Shown piece by piece: positions 54,317 to 63,290 of a DNA stretch of 64,000 nucleotides. The position numbers were made by a program, and so were the translations under genes. The stretch comes from Desulfamplus sp. (lineage in GTDB: Bacteria; Desulfobacterota; Desulfobacteria; Desulfobacterales; Desulfobacteraceae). The stretch spans positions 6,868-70,867 of the forward strand of contig JADFZJ010000010.1 in assembly GCA_015232555.1 (NCBI GenBank), written 5' to 3'. The stretch's first letter is position 1; each line of letters opens with the position of its first letter. The notes below the pieces were generated by a model. It ran no database searches. It worked only from the letters and a program-made list of their open reading frames with translations, and was not told the origin of the DNA.

Positions 54317-55561
54317 TTATACTAATATGGGAGATGGCTGGAGTGGCTGGGGAGCTAATGAGATGAAAAAAGAGTCTGTCATTCCAGATATGAAATCTCT
54401 CACAATCTCAACATTGGAGCGGCTCTTTCTGTAGTTTTCAGAGAGTCCATTTAAAAACTTTTGGCAGGGAGTAGAATCACGGTTACTGCTTTCAAGCTCA
54501 TTCAAAAAAGAGTTAAAGTGGTGAACATAAATTTTTTGAACCAAGTCAAGATGTTTTTTAATTGCAGGGTTGCCGTAAATTCTTTCGTAATTAAATGCTT
54601 TAAGGTCTTTGAGAGCATCAGATATCTCACTGCTAAATGCTATATAAGGCTGCCTCAAGCTGTTCGCAATAAGATCAGTTACAAGATTATAGACAATAGT
54701 ACCGTTAGTATTTCCAAGCAGACGAACGCACTTCAAAGGTAACTCATCTCTTTTAATTAACCCAACTCTTATAGAATCTTCAATATCTCTTCCAATATAT
54801 GCAATTGTATCCGATGCTCTGACAACACAGCCTTCCATTGTCATGGGCATAAGATCAGTCGTTGAGATAGAATTACCAGTTAGTTGAGGTGAGTGTACAG
54901 ATGAAATATCATTCACAGGGATTGCACTTGACTTTTCTGCCTGAGACATATCAAATATTATATTGTCAAACTCTTCAAAGATTCTTTTTCTGTCTGGTTT
55001 AAGATAGGTTGAATGAATTTCACCGTTATGGCAGACAATTGCATCAAGAGTCTGGAGTGATAGATTCAGCCCTTTTCCTTTTTGTTCTATATGTTCAAGT
55101 ATTTGAATCGACTGAATATTATGGTGAAAATAACCAATACCATTTTGACTTGTAAGCTCTGAAAGAATTCGTTCACCATCGTGACCAAAGGGCGGGTGTC
55201 CAAGGTCATGCCCCATGCTTGCTGCTTCGATTAAATCCTCGTTAAGTCCAAGGTATCGACCAATAGTTCTTGCAATTCTTGAAACGAGCTGAACATGGAG
55301 AACCCTATGGGTAAGATGATCGTTCTGGATAAGGGAGAAGACCTGCGTTTTATCAATATAGCGGGTGTAGGCAAGTGAATGGAGAATACGGTCTGCATCA
55401 ATGCTGAAATTCTGCCTGTAGCCGTCTTCTGCTCTTGAGTCGTATTTTCTGCGGATGGCACTTTCACTAAAGGCTGCAAGTGGAGAAAGATATTCTCGCT
55501 CTCTCTTATTGAGAATATCTTTCATCCACCTTGCCTGTTCATTTAAATTATTCAGCGTCAT
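54317..55561 (-). CDS. dgt: Deoxyguanosinetriphosphate triphosphohydrolase-like HD protein
   Basis: 414 residues. HD-domain motifs: LTHRVLHVQLVSRIARTI (first His), SMGHDLGHPPFGHDGE (HD pair near 118), and VVRASDTIAYIGRDIED (distal Asp). These are the dNTPase signatures of the Dgt family, which splits dNTPs into nucleoside and triphosphate. A Ser-rich insert (KSSAIPVNDISSVHSPQLTG) lies between the second His region and the distal Asp motif. It starts 22 nt after mrp on the same strand. Type-specificity (dGTP versus other dNTP) cannot be read from sequence. Confidence 0.9.
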   Translation of the reverse strand: MTLNNLNEQARWMKDILNKREREYLSPLAAFSESAIRRKYDSRAEDGYRQNFSIDADRILHSLAYTRYIDKTQVFSLIQNDHLTHRVLHVQLVSRIARTIGRYLGLNEDLIEAASMGHDLGHPPFGHDGERILSELTSQNGIGYFHHNIQSIQILEHIEQKGKGLNLSLQTLDAIVCHNGEIHSTYLKPDRKRIFEEFDNIIFDMSQAEKSSAIPVNDISSVHSPQLTGNSISTTDLMPMTMEGCVVRASDTIAYIGRDIEDSIRVGLIKRDELPLKCVRLLGNTNGTIVYNLVTDLIANSLRQPYIAFSSEISDALKDLKAFNYERIYGNPAIKKHLDLVQKIYVHHFNSFLNELESSNRDSTPCQKFLNGLSENYRKSRSNVEIVRDFISGMTDSFFISLAPQPLQPSPILV

Positions 55562-55583
55562 TCAATGTCAGTGTTATTTCTTA

Positions 55584-56453
55584 TCAGTTCAACTGTTTTG
55601 TAATGTTTTCCACAATTATGTCAAAGGCTTTTGAGAAATTTGAAGGTTTATCATGCATCATCATTGGAACTCCATCATCACCAGATGCAACAACCTCCAT
55701 ATCAAATGGAATTGAGCCAAGAAAATTTAACCCCTCTTTTTTCGCAGTCGCCTCTCCACCGCCGCTCTTGAAAAGCTCAATAACTTGGTTGCAGTGCGGA
55801 CACTTAAAAGGTCCCATGTTCTCCACAATTCCAAGAGTCTCTATTTTTACTGTTCTACAGAAAGATATCGATTTACGGACATCTGCAAGTGCAACTTCTT
55901 GTGGGGTAGTCACAATAACAGCTTTTGCATCAGGAATTGTCTGTACAACAGATATTGGTTCATCACCAGTTCCGGGGGGTGCGTCAATAATGAGAAAATC
56001 AAGATCGCCCCACTCTACAGAGCCGACAAACTGTTTGATCATACCAGTTTTTGCAGGTCCTCTCCAGATAATTGCCTGATCTTTATCCTGCATAAGAGCT
56101 TGGATAGATACGACCTTGAGGTTCTCTCCAATACTCTGTGGCAAAAGAAGGTTGTTTTGAGATACATCAAGCAGTTTAGTCATACCCATCATCTGAGCAA
56201 TTGAGGGACCATGAAGATCAACATCCATAAGACCTGTCTTAAACCCTTTAGATGCAAGACTTGCTGCAAGATTTGCAGATACGCTGCTCTTTCCAACACC
56301 TCCTTTACCGCTTAACACAAAGATTTTATGTTTTATTTTAGCAAGAGATGCATTAATCATCCTCTCCTGCTCTTCTTGTTGATTTGCCTGTTTACTCTGA
56401 GATGGACAGCCTGCACCTTTCTTTTTTGCCTGATCAACACTTTCATAAAGCAT
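55584..56453 (-). CDS. mrp: Mrp/NBP35-family iron-sulfur carrier P-loop ATPase
   Basis: 289 residues. Deviant Walker A LSGKGGVGKSS (48-57), DVDLHGPSIAQMMG, the switch DAPPGTGDEP and a C-terminal CxxC in GPFKCPHCNQ (near 218), where the bridging Fe-S cluster binds between subunits. It carries and delivers Fe-S clusters in the cytoplasm. The N-terminal extension has a single Cys (AGCPS), fewer than eukaryotic NBP35. It lies just upstream of dgt. Confidence 0.94.
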   Translation of the reverse strand: MLYESVDQAKKKGAGCPSQSKQANQQEEQERMINASLAKIKHKIFVLSGKGGVGKSSVSANLAASLASKGFKTGLMDVDLHGPSIAQMMGMTKLLDVSQNNLLLPQSIGENLKVVSIQALMQDKDQAIIWRGPAKTGMIKQFVGSVEWGDLDFLIIDAPPGTGDEPISVVQTIPDAKAVIVTTPQEVALADVRKSISFCRTVKIETLGIVENMGPFKCPHCNQVIELFKSGGGEATAKKEGLNFLGSIPFDMEVVASGDDGVPMMMHDKPSNFSKAFDIIVENITKQLN

Positions 56454-56557
56454 GATATTTTTTTAACTCCTGTATTTAATTTGTATATTTTTATTATCAA
56501 TCTTCTGTCACTAAAATTTCAATCTTTTATGGTATCTGTCAGAGGGGATAATGAGCA

Positions 56558-57340
56558 TTATCTTGATTCTGTCAAGACAAAGATATCTGGCTTTACCTCT
56601 ATGTTGGGCTGGTAGGCAGTCATCTCAAAATCGATCACTCTGCCCTCATTATCTCTTATTTTAACTTTTACTGGTATTGAGAATGAATCAATCTCTTTGT
56701 AATGTTCGTTGAACACACTGTGCACGAGTCTGCGGTTCTCATTAAGAAGTGAAAAACTTGCCACACGATTGTCAGAGGTTAAAACAATATTTTGAGAGTA
56801 ACCGTTCCATCTTCTTTTAAGAATCAACATTGTATCAATTAATTGGGAAGAGGAAGATATTTGAGCAATTTGGGCAGTATCAAATTTAGAGATAGGTACC
56901 TGACCTGCAAAAATAGAGAGAATATCTTGTATAGTTACAGGTATTGCAACAACATCTCTTAACGAGGGGTTTGCAGAATTGATCTTTTTTGTCTTATGCT
57001 TGCCTGTATGAGATATCAAGGTGACGGATTTGCCATCTGCAAGTATAGTCTCGACAGGATGACCAGCACTTAAAAGTGTAAGGCGTATCTTGTCAGGAAA
57101 CGATGCTGCCCAAGCCATTCTGAATTTTTTAGACTGCTTTTTTTTATCAGTAATTGTTATCCAGCCAGTGCCTTTAGAAGTTTTAACATCTCTGTTTATG
57201 CTCTCTATCTTTTTTAGTATATCAAGAGATTCGTTTTTTCTGGTAATATTTGAATAATACTGCTGATTAAGCGAACATCCTGAAAAGATTATTATTATCA
57301 GCGTCAAAACAGCAACATATTTGAATATATTCATCTTCAT
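56558..57340 (-). CDS. DUF4292 outer-membrane lipoprotein (LolB-like fold)
   Basis: 260 residues. Lipoprotein signal IIIIFSGCS. The domain resembles DUF4292/LolB-like proteins: WAASFPDKIRLTLLSAGHP, VTLISHTGKHK, ILKRRWNGYSQNIVLTSDNR and a closing beta sheet IDSFSIPVKVKIRDNEGRV. The fold suggests lipid or lipoprotein handling at the outer membrane; function is unproven. Its ATG directly abuts the stop of the TPR lipoprotein gene (0 nt), so they are translationally coupled, probably a functional pair. Confidence 0.82.
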   Translation of the reverse strand: MKMNIFKYVAVLTLIIIIFSGCSLNQQYYSNITRKNESLDILKKIESINRDVKTSKGTGWITITDKKKQSKKFRMAWAASFPDKIRLTLLSAGHPVETILADGKSVTLISHTGKHKTKKINSANPSLRDVVAIPVTIQDILSIFAGQVPISKFDTAQIAQISSSSQLIDTMLILKRRWNGYSQNIVLTSDNRVASFSLLNENRRLVHSVFNEHYKEIDSFSIPVKVKIRDNEGRVIDFEMTAYQPNIEVKPDIFVLTESR

Positions 57341-59275
57341 TTACTTGATCTGTCCCATTATTTCATTAATCTTTTTTTCAATTATAACTCTATTTTGAGC
57401 ATCTTTATTTTTAGAAAGAGCATTTTTATAAGCCTCAAGAGCCTTTGAATACATCTTTTTTTCCCTGTACGCATCTCCAAGATGCTCTGCAATTACAGGA
57501 TCGCCTGAGGAGAGAGAGACTGCTCGTTCAAGACTTTCTATTGCCTTATCATATTCACCTTTCTTGTAATATACCCACCCAAGGCTATCGGTAATGTAAC
57601 CATCATCGGGTTTGAGAGCTAATGACCTTTTGATAAGGTCCTCTGCTTCATCAAGTTTTATACCAAGGTCAGCATAGGTGTAGCCAAGATAGTTTAGGGC
57701 ACTGGCATGTTCAGAATCAAGTTCAATAACCTTTTTCATTGCTGCCATGCTTCCGTCTTTGTCGCCTGATTTATCAAGAATAACCCCTGATCTAAACAGA
57801 AGTTCTACATCATTAGGAGCTATTTTCAAACCCTGCTTCAAAAGATCAAGTGCCTTCTCAAGCTGGTTATTATCTTCATAAAATGCAGATAGATAGCCTA
57901 TTAACTCAGTGTCTCCTGGAAGTTCTATCAATTTTGACTCTAAAAACTCAATTGACTTCTTACTCTCTCCTGACTGACTGTAAATATACGCAATATGAAA
58001 GATCGATTTTTTATACTGCTCAGAGCCTGAAGAGACTTTAAGAAGATGATCTATAGCTCTTTGACTCTCTTTAAGAGAATCAAAGGTGAGTCCTGCAAGG
58101 TAGTGTATAACTGATTTGTCATAGTTACCAGTTGAGTCAGCAGCCGAACTGTTGAGATTTTCCTTCAAAATCTCATTAAAAACAATCACAGCATCATTTT
58201 TATTCTCATTACTAATAAGCTCTTTTGCCATTGCAACCATCACAGCATCATCGTTATGGTATCTCTGACCAAAATCAACAAGCATCTGGGAGGCTTTTGC
58301 CTTTTCTCCGTTTTTATACAGATAGAGTGGAAGCTCTATTGCAGCTTTGATATTAGAATTATCCATATTGATAATCTCTTGATAAAGAGAGAGAATTTTC
58401 TGTCTATAATTTTTTTGTAAAGCCTTGCCTGATTTTGTTCTCTCCCGAGCCTTGTAAATTGCAATCAGTTCAAATCTTGGCTCTACAAGGTCTCCCCTCA
58501 GTTCAATGCTTTTCAAAAACTCTTTTTCTGCTTGTGCAAAATTTTTCTTCTGAGAATGAAGTTTTCCTAAAAAGAAGTGTGCTCCATAGGATTCTGGAAA
58601 ACGCTTTGCCATTTTTGAGAAAAGTGTAAAAGCATCTTCATTCCGCTGATTGCTCATATAAATATTACCAAGAAGAATATATGCGTCATGATTTTGAGGA
58701 TTTATCTTAATAAGGCGTTGATAAAGGGTCTGTGCTTCGTTAATCTGATTCAATTGAAGTTTCAGTTTGGCAAGCACCGCCAAAATCTCCTGATTATTAG
58801 GGCTTTTTTGATACATCTCTTCAGCCACTCTCATTGCACCCAAGTTGTCTTTATTCATAATGTAGAGAACTATAAGATTTTTTTTGAGATAAACTGAACC
58901 AGGATCAATTTCAATCGCCTGCTGAAGTGCTTCAATGGCAGAAGCAGTTTCACCATTTTGTTTGTGTCTTTCTGATTTCATATAATAGTAGTAGGCAGCA
59001 GTAGAATAGTCTTTTTCATCCTCTCGTTCGTTATCTTCTTGTAATGTAAAATTTTCTGATTTTATTAAATCTTCTGGCGATATAGAATCTTTTAATGTCG
59101 TAGGTGTTTTATTTTCTGATTTATTGCTTTCAGTAGTTGTCTTAACCGCAATATTTTCAGATTCACCTTTTTTCAAAAAGCTGCATCCTGACATTGAAAT
59201 AAAGGCAAAAGTTGCGGCTGATGTAAACATCACTATAAACAATATATTTGAACAATACTTTGAATGCTGTCTCAT
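57341..59275 (-). CDS. TPR-repeat lipoprotein
   Basis: 644 residues. Lipobox ISMSGC near residue 30. A Lys/Glu/Ser-rich linker (35-85) leads to about 14 TPR units, including clear canonical ones (AIEALQQAIEIDPGSVYLKKN, DSLGWVYYKKGEYDKAIESL, AEHLGDAYREKKMYSKALEA). A scaffold anchored to the membrane. Coupled with the DUF4292 lipoprotein, it resembles the pairs seen in delta-proteobacteria with suspected outer-membrane assembly roles (inference). It lies 44 nt downstream of rpoH. Confidence 0.85.
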   Translation of the reverse strand: MRQHSKYCSNILFIVMFTSAATFAFISMSGCSFLKKGESENIAVKTTTESNKSENKTPTTLKDSISPEDLIKSENFTLQEDNEREDEKDYSTAAYYYYMKSERHKQNGETASAIEALQQAIEIDPGSVYLKKNLIVLYIMNKDNLGAMRVAEEMYQKSPNNQEILAVLAKLKLQLNQINEAQTLYQRLIKINPQNHDAYILLGNIYMSNQRNEDAFTLFSKMAKRFPESYGAHFFLGKLHSQKKNFAQAEKEFLKSIELRGDLVEPRFELIAIYKARERTKSGKALQKNYRQKILSLYQEIINMDNSNIKAAIELPLYLYKNGEKAKASQMLVDFGQRYHNDDAVMVAMAKELISNENKNDAVIVFNEILKENLNSSAADSTGNYDKSVIHYLAGLTFDSLKESQRAIDHLLKVSSGSEQYKKSIFHIAYIYSQSGESKKSIEFLESKLIELPGDTELIGYLSAFYEDNNQLEKALDLLKQGLKIAPNDVELLFRSGVILDKSGDKDGSMAAMKKVIELDSEHASALNYLGYTYADLGIKLDEAEDLIKRSLALKPDDGYITDSLGWVYYKKGEYDKAIESLERAVSLSSGDPVIAEHLGDAYREKKMYSKALEAYKNALSKNKDAQNRVIIEKKINEIMGQIK

Positions 59276-59319
59276 AGTTATTTATAAAAATCTCCTAACA
59301 TAGTTTTTAATTATACGTT

Positions 59320-60438
59320 TTAATTGTGGTCGTACTCCTCAAAATCTGGAATTTGATTCTTAAAATACTCTTTCATTTTTTTGATAATATTATTTTCAAT
59401 CTGACGAACACGTTCTCTTGATATGTTGTAAGTCTCTCCTATCTCCTGCAATGTAAGAGGTTCATCAGAAAATATTCTTTTTTCAAATATTTCAAGCTCT
59501 CTTGGTTTCAGACTCTTTTTAAATTCATTAACTCTTGTGTGTAATATCTCTTCAATCTGCTTTCTTGCAACTTTATCTTCGGTTGAATCAAGATCATTGT
59601 TGATAAACTCAATGCGTTCTGTATTGGAATCGTCTCTTACAGGCTCATCAAGCGATAGATCCCAGCCATCAAGCCTTTGATCCATATCCACAATTTCTTG
59701 TTCAGATACACCCATTCTCTCTGAAAGCAACTTTGGTCGTGGATCAAAACCCTCGTCTATGAGCCTCTGTTTCTCTTTTTTGAGCCTGAAAAAAAGTTTA
59801 CGTTGCCCCTGTGTAGTTCCAATCTTAACAAGCCTCCAGTTATCCATAATAAATTTAAGGATATATGCTTTAATCCAAAATGAAGCGTAATATGAAAACT
59901 TGACATTTTTATAGGGATCAAATTTTTTTACTGCCTGTACAAGACCAATATTACCCTCCTGAATAAGATCAAGAAGGTTCTGCATCCATACCCGCTGAAA
60001 TTCAAGAGCTATCTTTACAACTAACCTCAGATTAGAAGTCACCATTACATATGCTGATTCGCTGTCATTTTCTGTCTGAATTTTCTGCCCCAATTTTACC
60101 TCTTCCTCACGGGTCAAAAGCCTGTATCTATTAATTTCAGCAAGATAGCTCTGAAGAGGATCAGATTTTACAAGTGCATTACTGCTGGATGAACCATGTT
60201 TTTTGAACGGAAGCAGAAAATCGGCTCTGTTTACAGGAGATGTATCTTTGAGAATCTCTTCAATGTTAGGAAAACCGCCAGATGCTATTATCTTAACATC
60301 ATCATCTTGATTCAGAATGTCATCATCTGGAAGAATATCCTCATCTTTCAAAATATCTTCGCCTTCTTGAATATCTTCATCTTCAAGCAAGATATCTGGT
60401 TCTACAACCTTTTTATCTATATTATTATAATTATCCAT
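59320..60438 (-). CDS. rpoH: RNA polymerase sigma-32-type factor (RpoH) with acidic N-terminal extension
   Basis: 372 residues against about 285 in E. coli RpoH. Region 1.2 (DPLQSYLAEINRYRLLTREE), region 2 (NLLDLIQEGNIGLVQAVKKF, FSYYASFWIKAYI), the diagnostic RpoH box QRKLFFRLK (212-220) and region 4 HTH (LTLQEIGETYNISRERVRQIE). It directs heat-shock transcription. Residues about 14-50 form an acidic repeat (DILxDED-type), encoded by an 18-bp x5 tandem array, unlike other sigma-32 proteins. It is the first gene of the rpoH-TPR-DUF4292-mrp-dgt run. Two degenerate palindromes lie in its upstream region. Confidence 0.9.
   Translation of the reverse strand: MDNYNNIDKKVVEPDILLEDEDIQEGEDILKDEDILPDDDILNQDDDVKIIASGGFPNIEEILKDTSPVNRADFLLPFKKHGSSSSNALVKSDPLQSYLAEINRYRLLTREEEVKLGQKIQTENDSESAYVMVTSNLRLVVKIALEFQRVWMQNLLDLIQEGNIGLVQAVKKFDPYKNVKFSYYASFWIKAYILKFIMDNWRLVKIGTTQGQRKLFFRLKKEKQRLIDEGFDPRPKLLSERMGVSEQEIVDMDQRLDGWDLSLDEPVRDDSNTERIEFINNDLDSTEDKVARKQIEEILHTRVNEFKKSLKPRELEIFEKRIFSDEPLTLQEIGETYNISRERVRQIENNIIKKMKEYFKNQIPDFEEYDHN
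60298..60387 (-). repeat. In-frame 18-bp x5 tandem repeat at rpoH N-terminus
   Basis: Units start at 60298, 60316, 60334, 60352 and 60370; the later ones open AATATC. Encoded hexapeptides such as EDIQEG, EDILKD, EDILPD and DDILNQ give a strongly acidic tail. Confidence 0.88.
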
Positions 60439-60474
60439 TTTAGAATATCTCTCTGCTTAATCATTTTTAGGTCT

Positions 60475-60548
60475 AAATTCCCCGCTGATTGCTTTGGGGT
60501 AGTTGATTATATGTCTAATTCCAACAACTTCCTACAGGGTAGTTAATT
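60475..60548. repeat. Degenerate GC-rich palindromic repeats, family member 4 and a partial copy
   Basis: Minus strand of 60475-60506 reads AACTACCCCAAAGCAATCAG then CGGGGAATTTAGAC. A partial copy at 60528-60548 reads AACTACCCTGTAGGAAG on the same strand. Both lie upstream of rpoH and downstream of the ATP-grasp gene. Confidence 0.6.
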
Positions 60549-60588
60549 GTTTGATATGCATATATCTTTTTGTGTCAGAAAGTTTTAA

Positions 60589-61437
60589 TTATATCGTACC
60601 TTCTGCAATAAGATTTTCAAGTAAAATATTATAATCAATACCAGCTTTAGCAAATCCTTTTCTGCCATATTTCATATTTGCCTCAACTACAAGAAACTCT
60701 CCTTTATGTTGAATAATATCAAGCCCAACATCATCCCAGCCACATTTTATTGCTGTGTCAAGTGCAAGTTCAATAGCTTTATTAGGAACTTTATCAAAAC
60801 TTATGTCACCTCCGCATGAGATGTTTGCCCTAAAATCTTTTGAATTGGCAACTCTCCAGTATGCAATAGCAACTTTACTCCCAATAACAACTACTCTTAT
60901 ATCACGATCATGGGGACAATATTCCTGAATATATGCAGGGCTTCGTGATAATTTAGAATCTGATGTTGTATTTGGTAATATAACCTCTTTTGGCGAAATA
61001 TTAAAGTGTGGTGTTGAGAGATATTGTAAAAGCTCTTCCATATTATTAATCAAATAGACGCCTCTGCCCATAGATGAGCCTCTTGGTTTTTTTGCAATAA
61101 ACGGAAATGAAAAGGTATTGAGAATCTCACGTTTCTGTCTTGTACCATAGAAAACTTTAGTATATGGATGCGGAATATTCAACAGATTAAAAATAGCAGT
61201 CTGCCTGATTTTATCCTGAACAAAATGGTAGGTGGTGAAATTTGGAAAAGTTGGCTTGCCCATTGTGTAGAACAGATGAGCGTAAAAAGCTGTGGGATAG
61301 TAAATTTTATCGGCATTGCGGATAAGTTGAGTCTCTTCGGCTGAATAATCTGTAAAATTAGGTTTAAATTCAAGAGTTATTACATTGCGGCAATATTTAA
61401 GCCGTGAGCCAATAGCTATTTTTACCGTATTTTTCAT
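60589..61437 (-). CDS. ATP-grasp ligase, RimK-like
   Basis: 282 residues. ATP-grasp landmarks: FPFIAKKPRGSSMGRGVYLI (phosphate loop), YIQEYCPHDRDIRVVVIGS, and the metal-binding DVGLDIIQHKGEFLVVEANM. Most like RimK-type enzymes, which join an amino acid or peptide to a carboxylate through an acyl phosphate. The substrate is unknown. Its ATG directly abuts the stop of the HEAT-repeat/receiver gene (0 nt), implying coupling, and galE lies upstream on the same strand. A role in cell-surface or protein modification is possible. Confidence 0.84.
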   Translation of the reverse strand: MKNTVKIAIGSRLKYCRNVITLEFKPNFTDYSAEETQLIRNADKIYYPTAFYAHLFYTMGKPTFPNFTTYHFVQDKIRQTAIFNLLNIPHPYTKVFYGTRQKREILNTFSFPFIAKKPRGSSMGRGVYLINNMEELLQYLSTPHFNISPKEVILPNTTSDSKLSRSPAYIQEYCPHDRDIRVVVIGSKVAIAYWRVANSKDFRANISCGGDISFDKVPNKAIELALDTAIKCGWDDVGLDIIQHKGEFLVVEANMKYGRKGFAKAGIDYNILLENLIAEGTI

Positions 61438-63210
61438 TTATATTATTAACTCGTTTATCCCTTTTATAATCTCTGGAAATTTAAAAATGCCATTAATACC
61501 ACAATCTGGATAGTTTTTTACCAAATCAATATTAAGAAAGTCGTTCTGATGAGTTGAAATCAAAAATGGAAGATCATTTTTACTGTAAAACTCTCGAATC
61601 TCCTTTGAAAAATCTAAGGCTGTCATATCCTTTGAAAATAGATCGCTTACAATGAGATCAGGTTTATCAGTTGAAATAAGCTCAAACGCCTCTTCAGGAG
61701 TTTTAAATCCGATTGCAATATAACCGTTGTTAAACAGCAATTTTTCATAAATTTTATGAACAGTATCAGATGTGCTTATAACCATTACTTTCAGCATATT
61801 CTGTAGTTTATGCTCCATATCTGCTTTAAATTCAATCTTCTTTGCAGTAGATTTAAGACCTCTGTTTATCAAAATATTAAGATAATTATTTAGAGCAGAT
61901 GGAGCTGCATTTTTTATTAAATAGGTTGATGCCATATCGGCAAAAGCATCTGAAACAAGAAGATAGTTGATAAGGTTATTAGCCTGAGCATCAATGATTG
62001 TATTGACAAGAGACTCGCCATACTCCCGTCCAGTTTCAACTCTATTTTTTACCTTTGCATAAACAGGATCGTTATAATTTTTATCCAAAGCCTTTATAGC
62101 AGAAATTCGGACATGAATTGCCTTTTTTTCAATTGCACTCATCATAAGTTCTGTAAAGCTAAAGTTTTCAAATGAGCATAAAGCCTCAAACGCCGCATAT
62201 TCCAAAGATGGGTCAGAATTTTTTCTGTTTAAAAATGAGTAGATATCAGGCAATATCTCGTCAAACGGTGTATGTGATATTATTTTTAATGTATTGATCA
62301 CAAGATCGTGGTTATTGGATTTTAAATTCTCAATAAGTGACTTAATATATTGAGAATCAGGTTTTAAATTTTTAGAATCAGAGTTTAAAAAATAGTTGAA
62401 TGCCTTAAACCTATCCTCAATTGATTGTGAACCAAGCATATTTATGTATGATAGCTCTCCATCTGCTCTCTCTTGATTTATAGATGATATAGATATCTGT
62501 TGCTCTTTTGTTTGGTCTTCTGTCTGTTGTTCTGCTGCTTTTTCAGAAGACTCTATCTCTATTGGCTTTTTGTCTGATTCAAACTCTTCAATATCTAAAC
62601 TTTTTTCTGGAGATGTTGATTTTTGTGGTTTAAATGAATCAAGAGCAGCAATGATATTTCGATCATTTTTAACTGTTTTTGATATGTTAAAAAGGATTTT
62701 ATACGCTTCTGGTGAAGATATAGTTACAAGATTTTTGATAGCCTGATCTTTTAAAGTAGCATCATCATAGTAAAGAAATTCTCCAATAGCAGGGACAAGA
62801 GATTCTATTTTTTCATTTCCTATAGCATTAATAGTTTCAAAGAGAATTTCTCTGTCTGTACAGTTTGTAAGAATATATTTAAGCAGAGAAGTTGCTTTCA
62901 AAATTTTTTCTCTGTCCTTACTTTTATAAAGTATTAAGGCAAAGTCAAAATTAAGATGTGCTCTGTCAGTAATAAGCTGAATAAGCCTGTCATAGGCATG
63001 AAACTGAAACGACTTATAATACTTGGATTCCAACCTTATAATAAAATCTAAAAGCGTATATGCCACTTCATCAGAAACCATTGACAGTTCATCTAAAATG
63101 GCAATTTTATTCTGATCTGAGTTAAGATGCAGGTCAAGCAGAAGGTCTTTTGATTTTCTGATATCTGAATTTTTAATACAATCTTTAAACAGGCTGATAT
63201 AGTTTCCCAC
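61438..63210 (-). CDS. HEAT-repeat protein with C-terminal degenerate receiver domain
   Basis: 590 residues. Two sets of HEAT-like helical repeats (about 1-200 and 245-420; FETINAIGNEKIESLVPAIG, AIKNLVTISSPEAYKILFNI, AAFEALCSFENFSFTELMMS). They are separated by a Glu/Gln/Lys-rich disordered linker (205-245). The C-terminal domain (about 470-590) has receiver topology: KVMVISTSDTVHKIYEK, DLIVSDLFSKDM and LISTHQND. The acidic pair of a true receiver is missing, although an Asp stands at the phospho-acceptor position. It is probably a protein-interaction scaffold or pseudo-receiver. Coupled with the ATP-grasp gene. No family name recognised. Confidence 0.8.
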   Translation of the reverse strand: MGNYISLFKDCIKNSDIRKSKDLLLDLHLNSDQNKIAILDELSMVSDEVAYTLLDFIIRLESKYYKSFQFHAYDRLIQLITDRAHLNFDFALILYKSKDREKILKATSLLKYILTNCTDREILFETINAIGNEKIESLVPAIGEFLYYDDATLKDQAIKNLVTISSPEAYKILFNISKTVKNDRNIIAALDSFKPQKSTSPEKSLDIEEFESDKKPIEIESSEKAAEQQTEDQTKEQQISISSINQERADGELSYINMLGSQSIEDRFKAFNYFLNSDSKNLKPDSQYIKSLIENLKSNNHDLVINTLKIISHTPFDEILPDIYSFLNRKNSDPSLEYAAFEALCSFENFSFTELMMSAIEKKAIHVRISAIKALDKNYNDPVYAKVKNRVETGREYGESLVNTIIDAQANNLINYLLVSDAFADMASTYLIKNAAPSALNNYLNILINRGLKSTAKKIEFKADMEHKLQNMLKVMVISTSDTVHKIYEKLLFNNGYIAIGFKTPEEAFELISTDKPDLIVSDLFSKDMTALDFSKEIREFYSKNDLPFLISTHQNDFLNIDLVKNYPDCGINGIFKFPEIIKGINELII

Positions 63211-63290
63211 GTTATCTCCTTTAGGCTATATTCTTGACTCTATTTGGATTTGTCTTTTTTGGCTCAACCGCACCCCAGCCTTCCCCTTAT

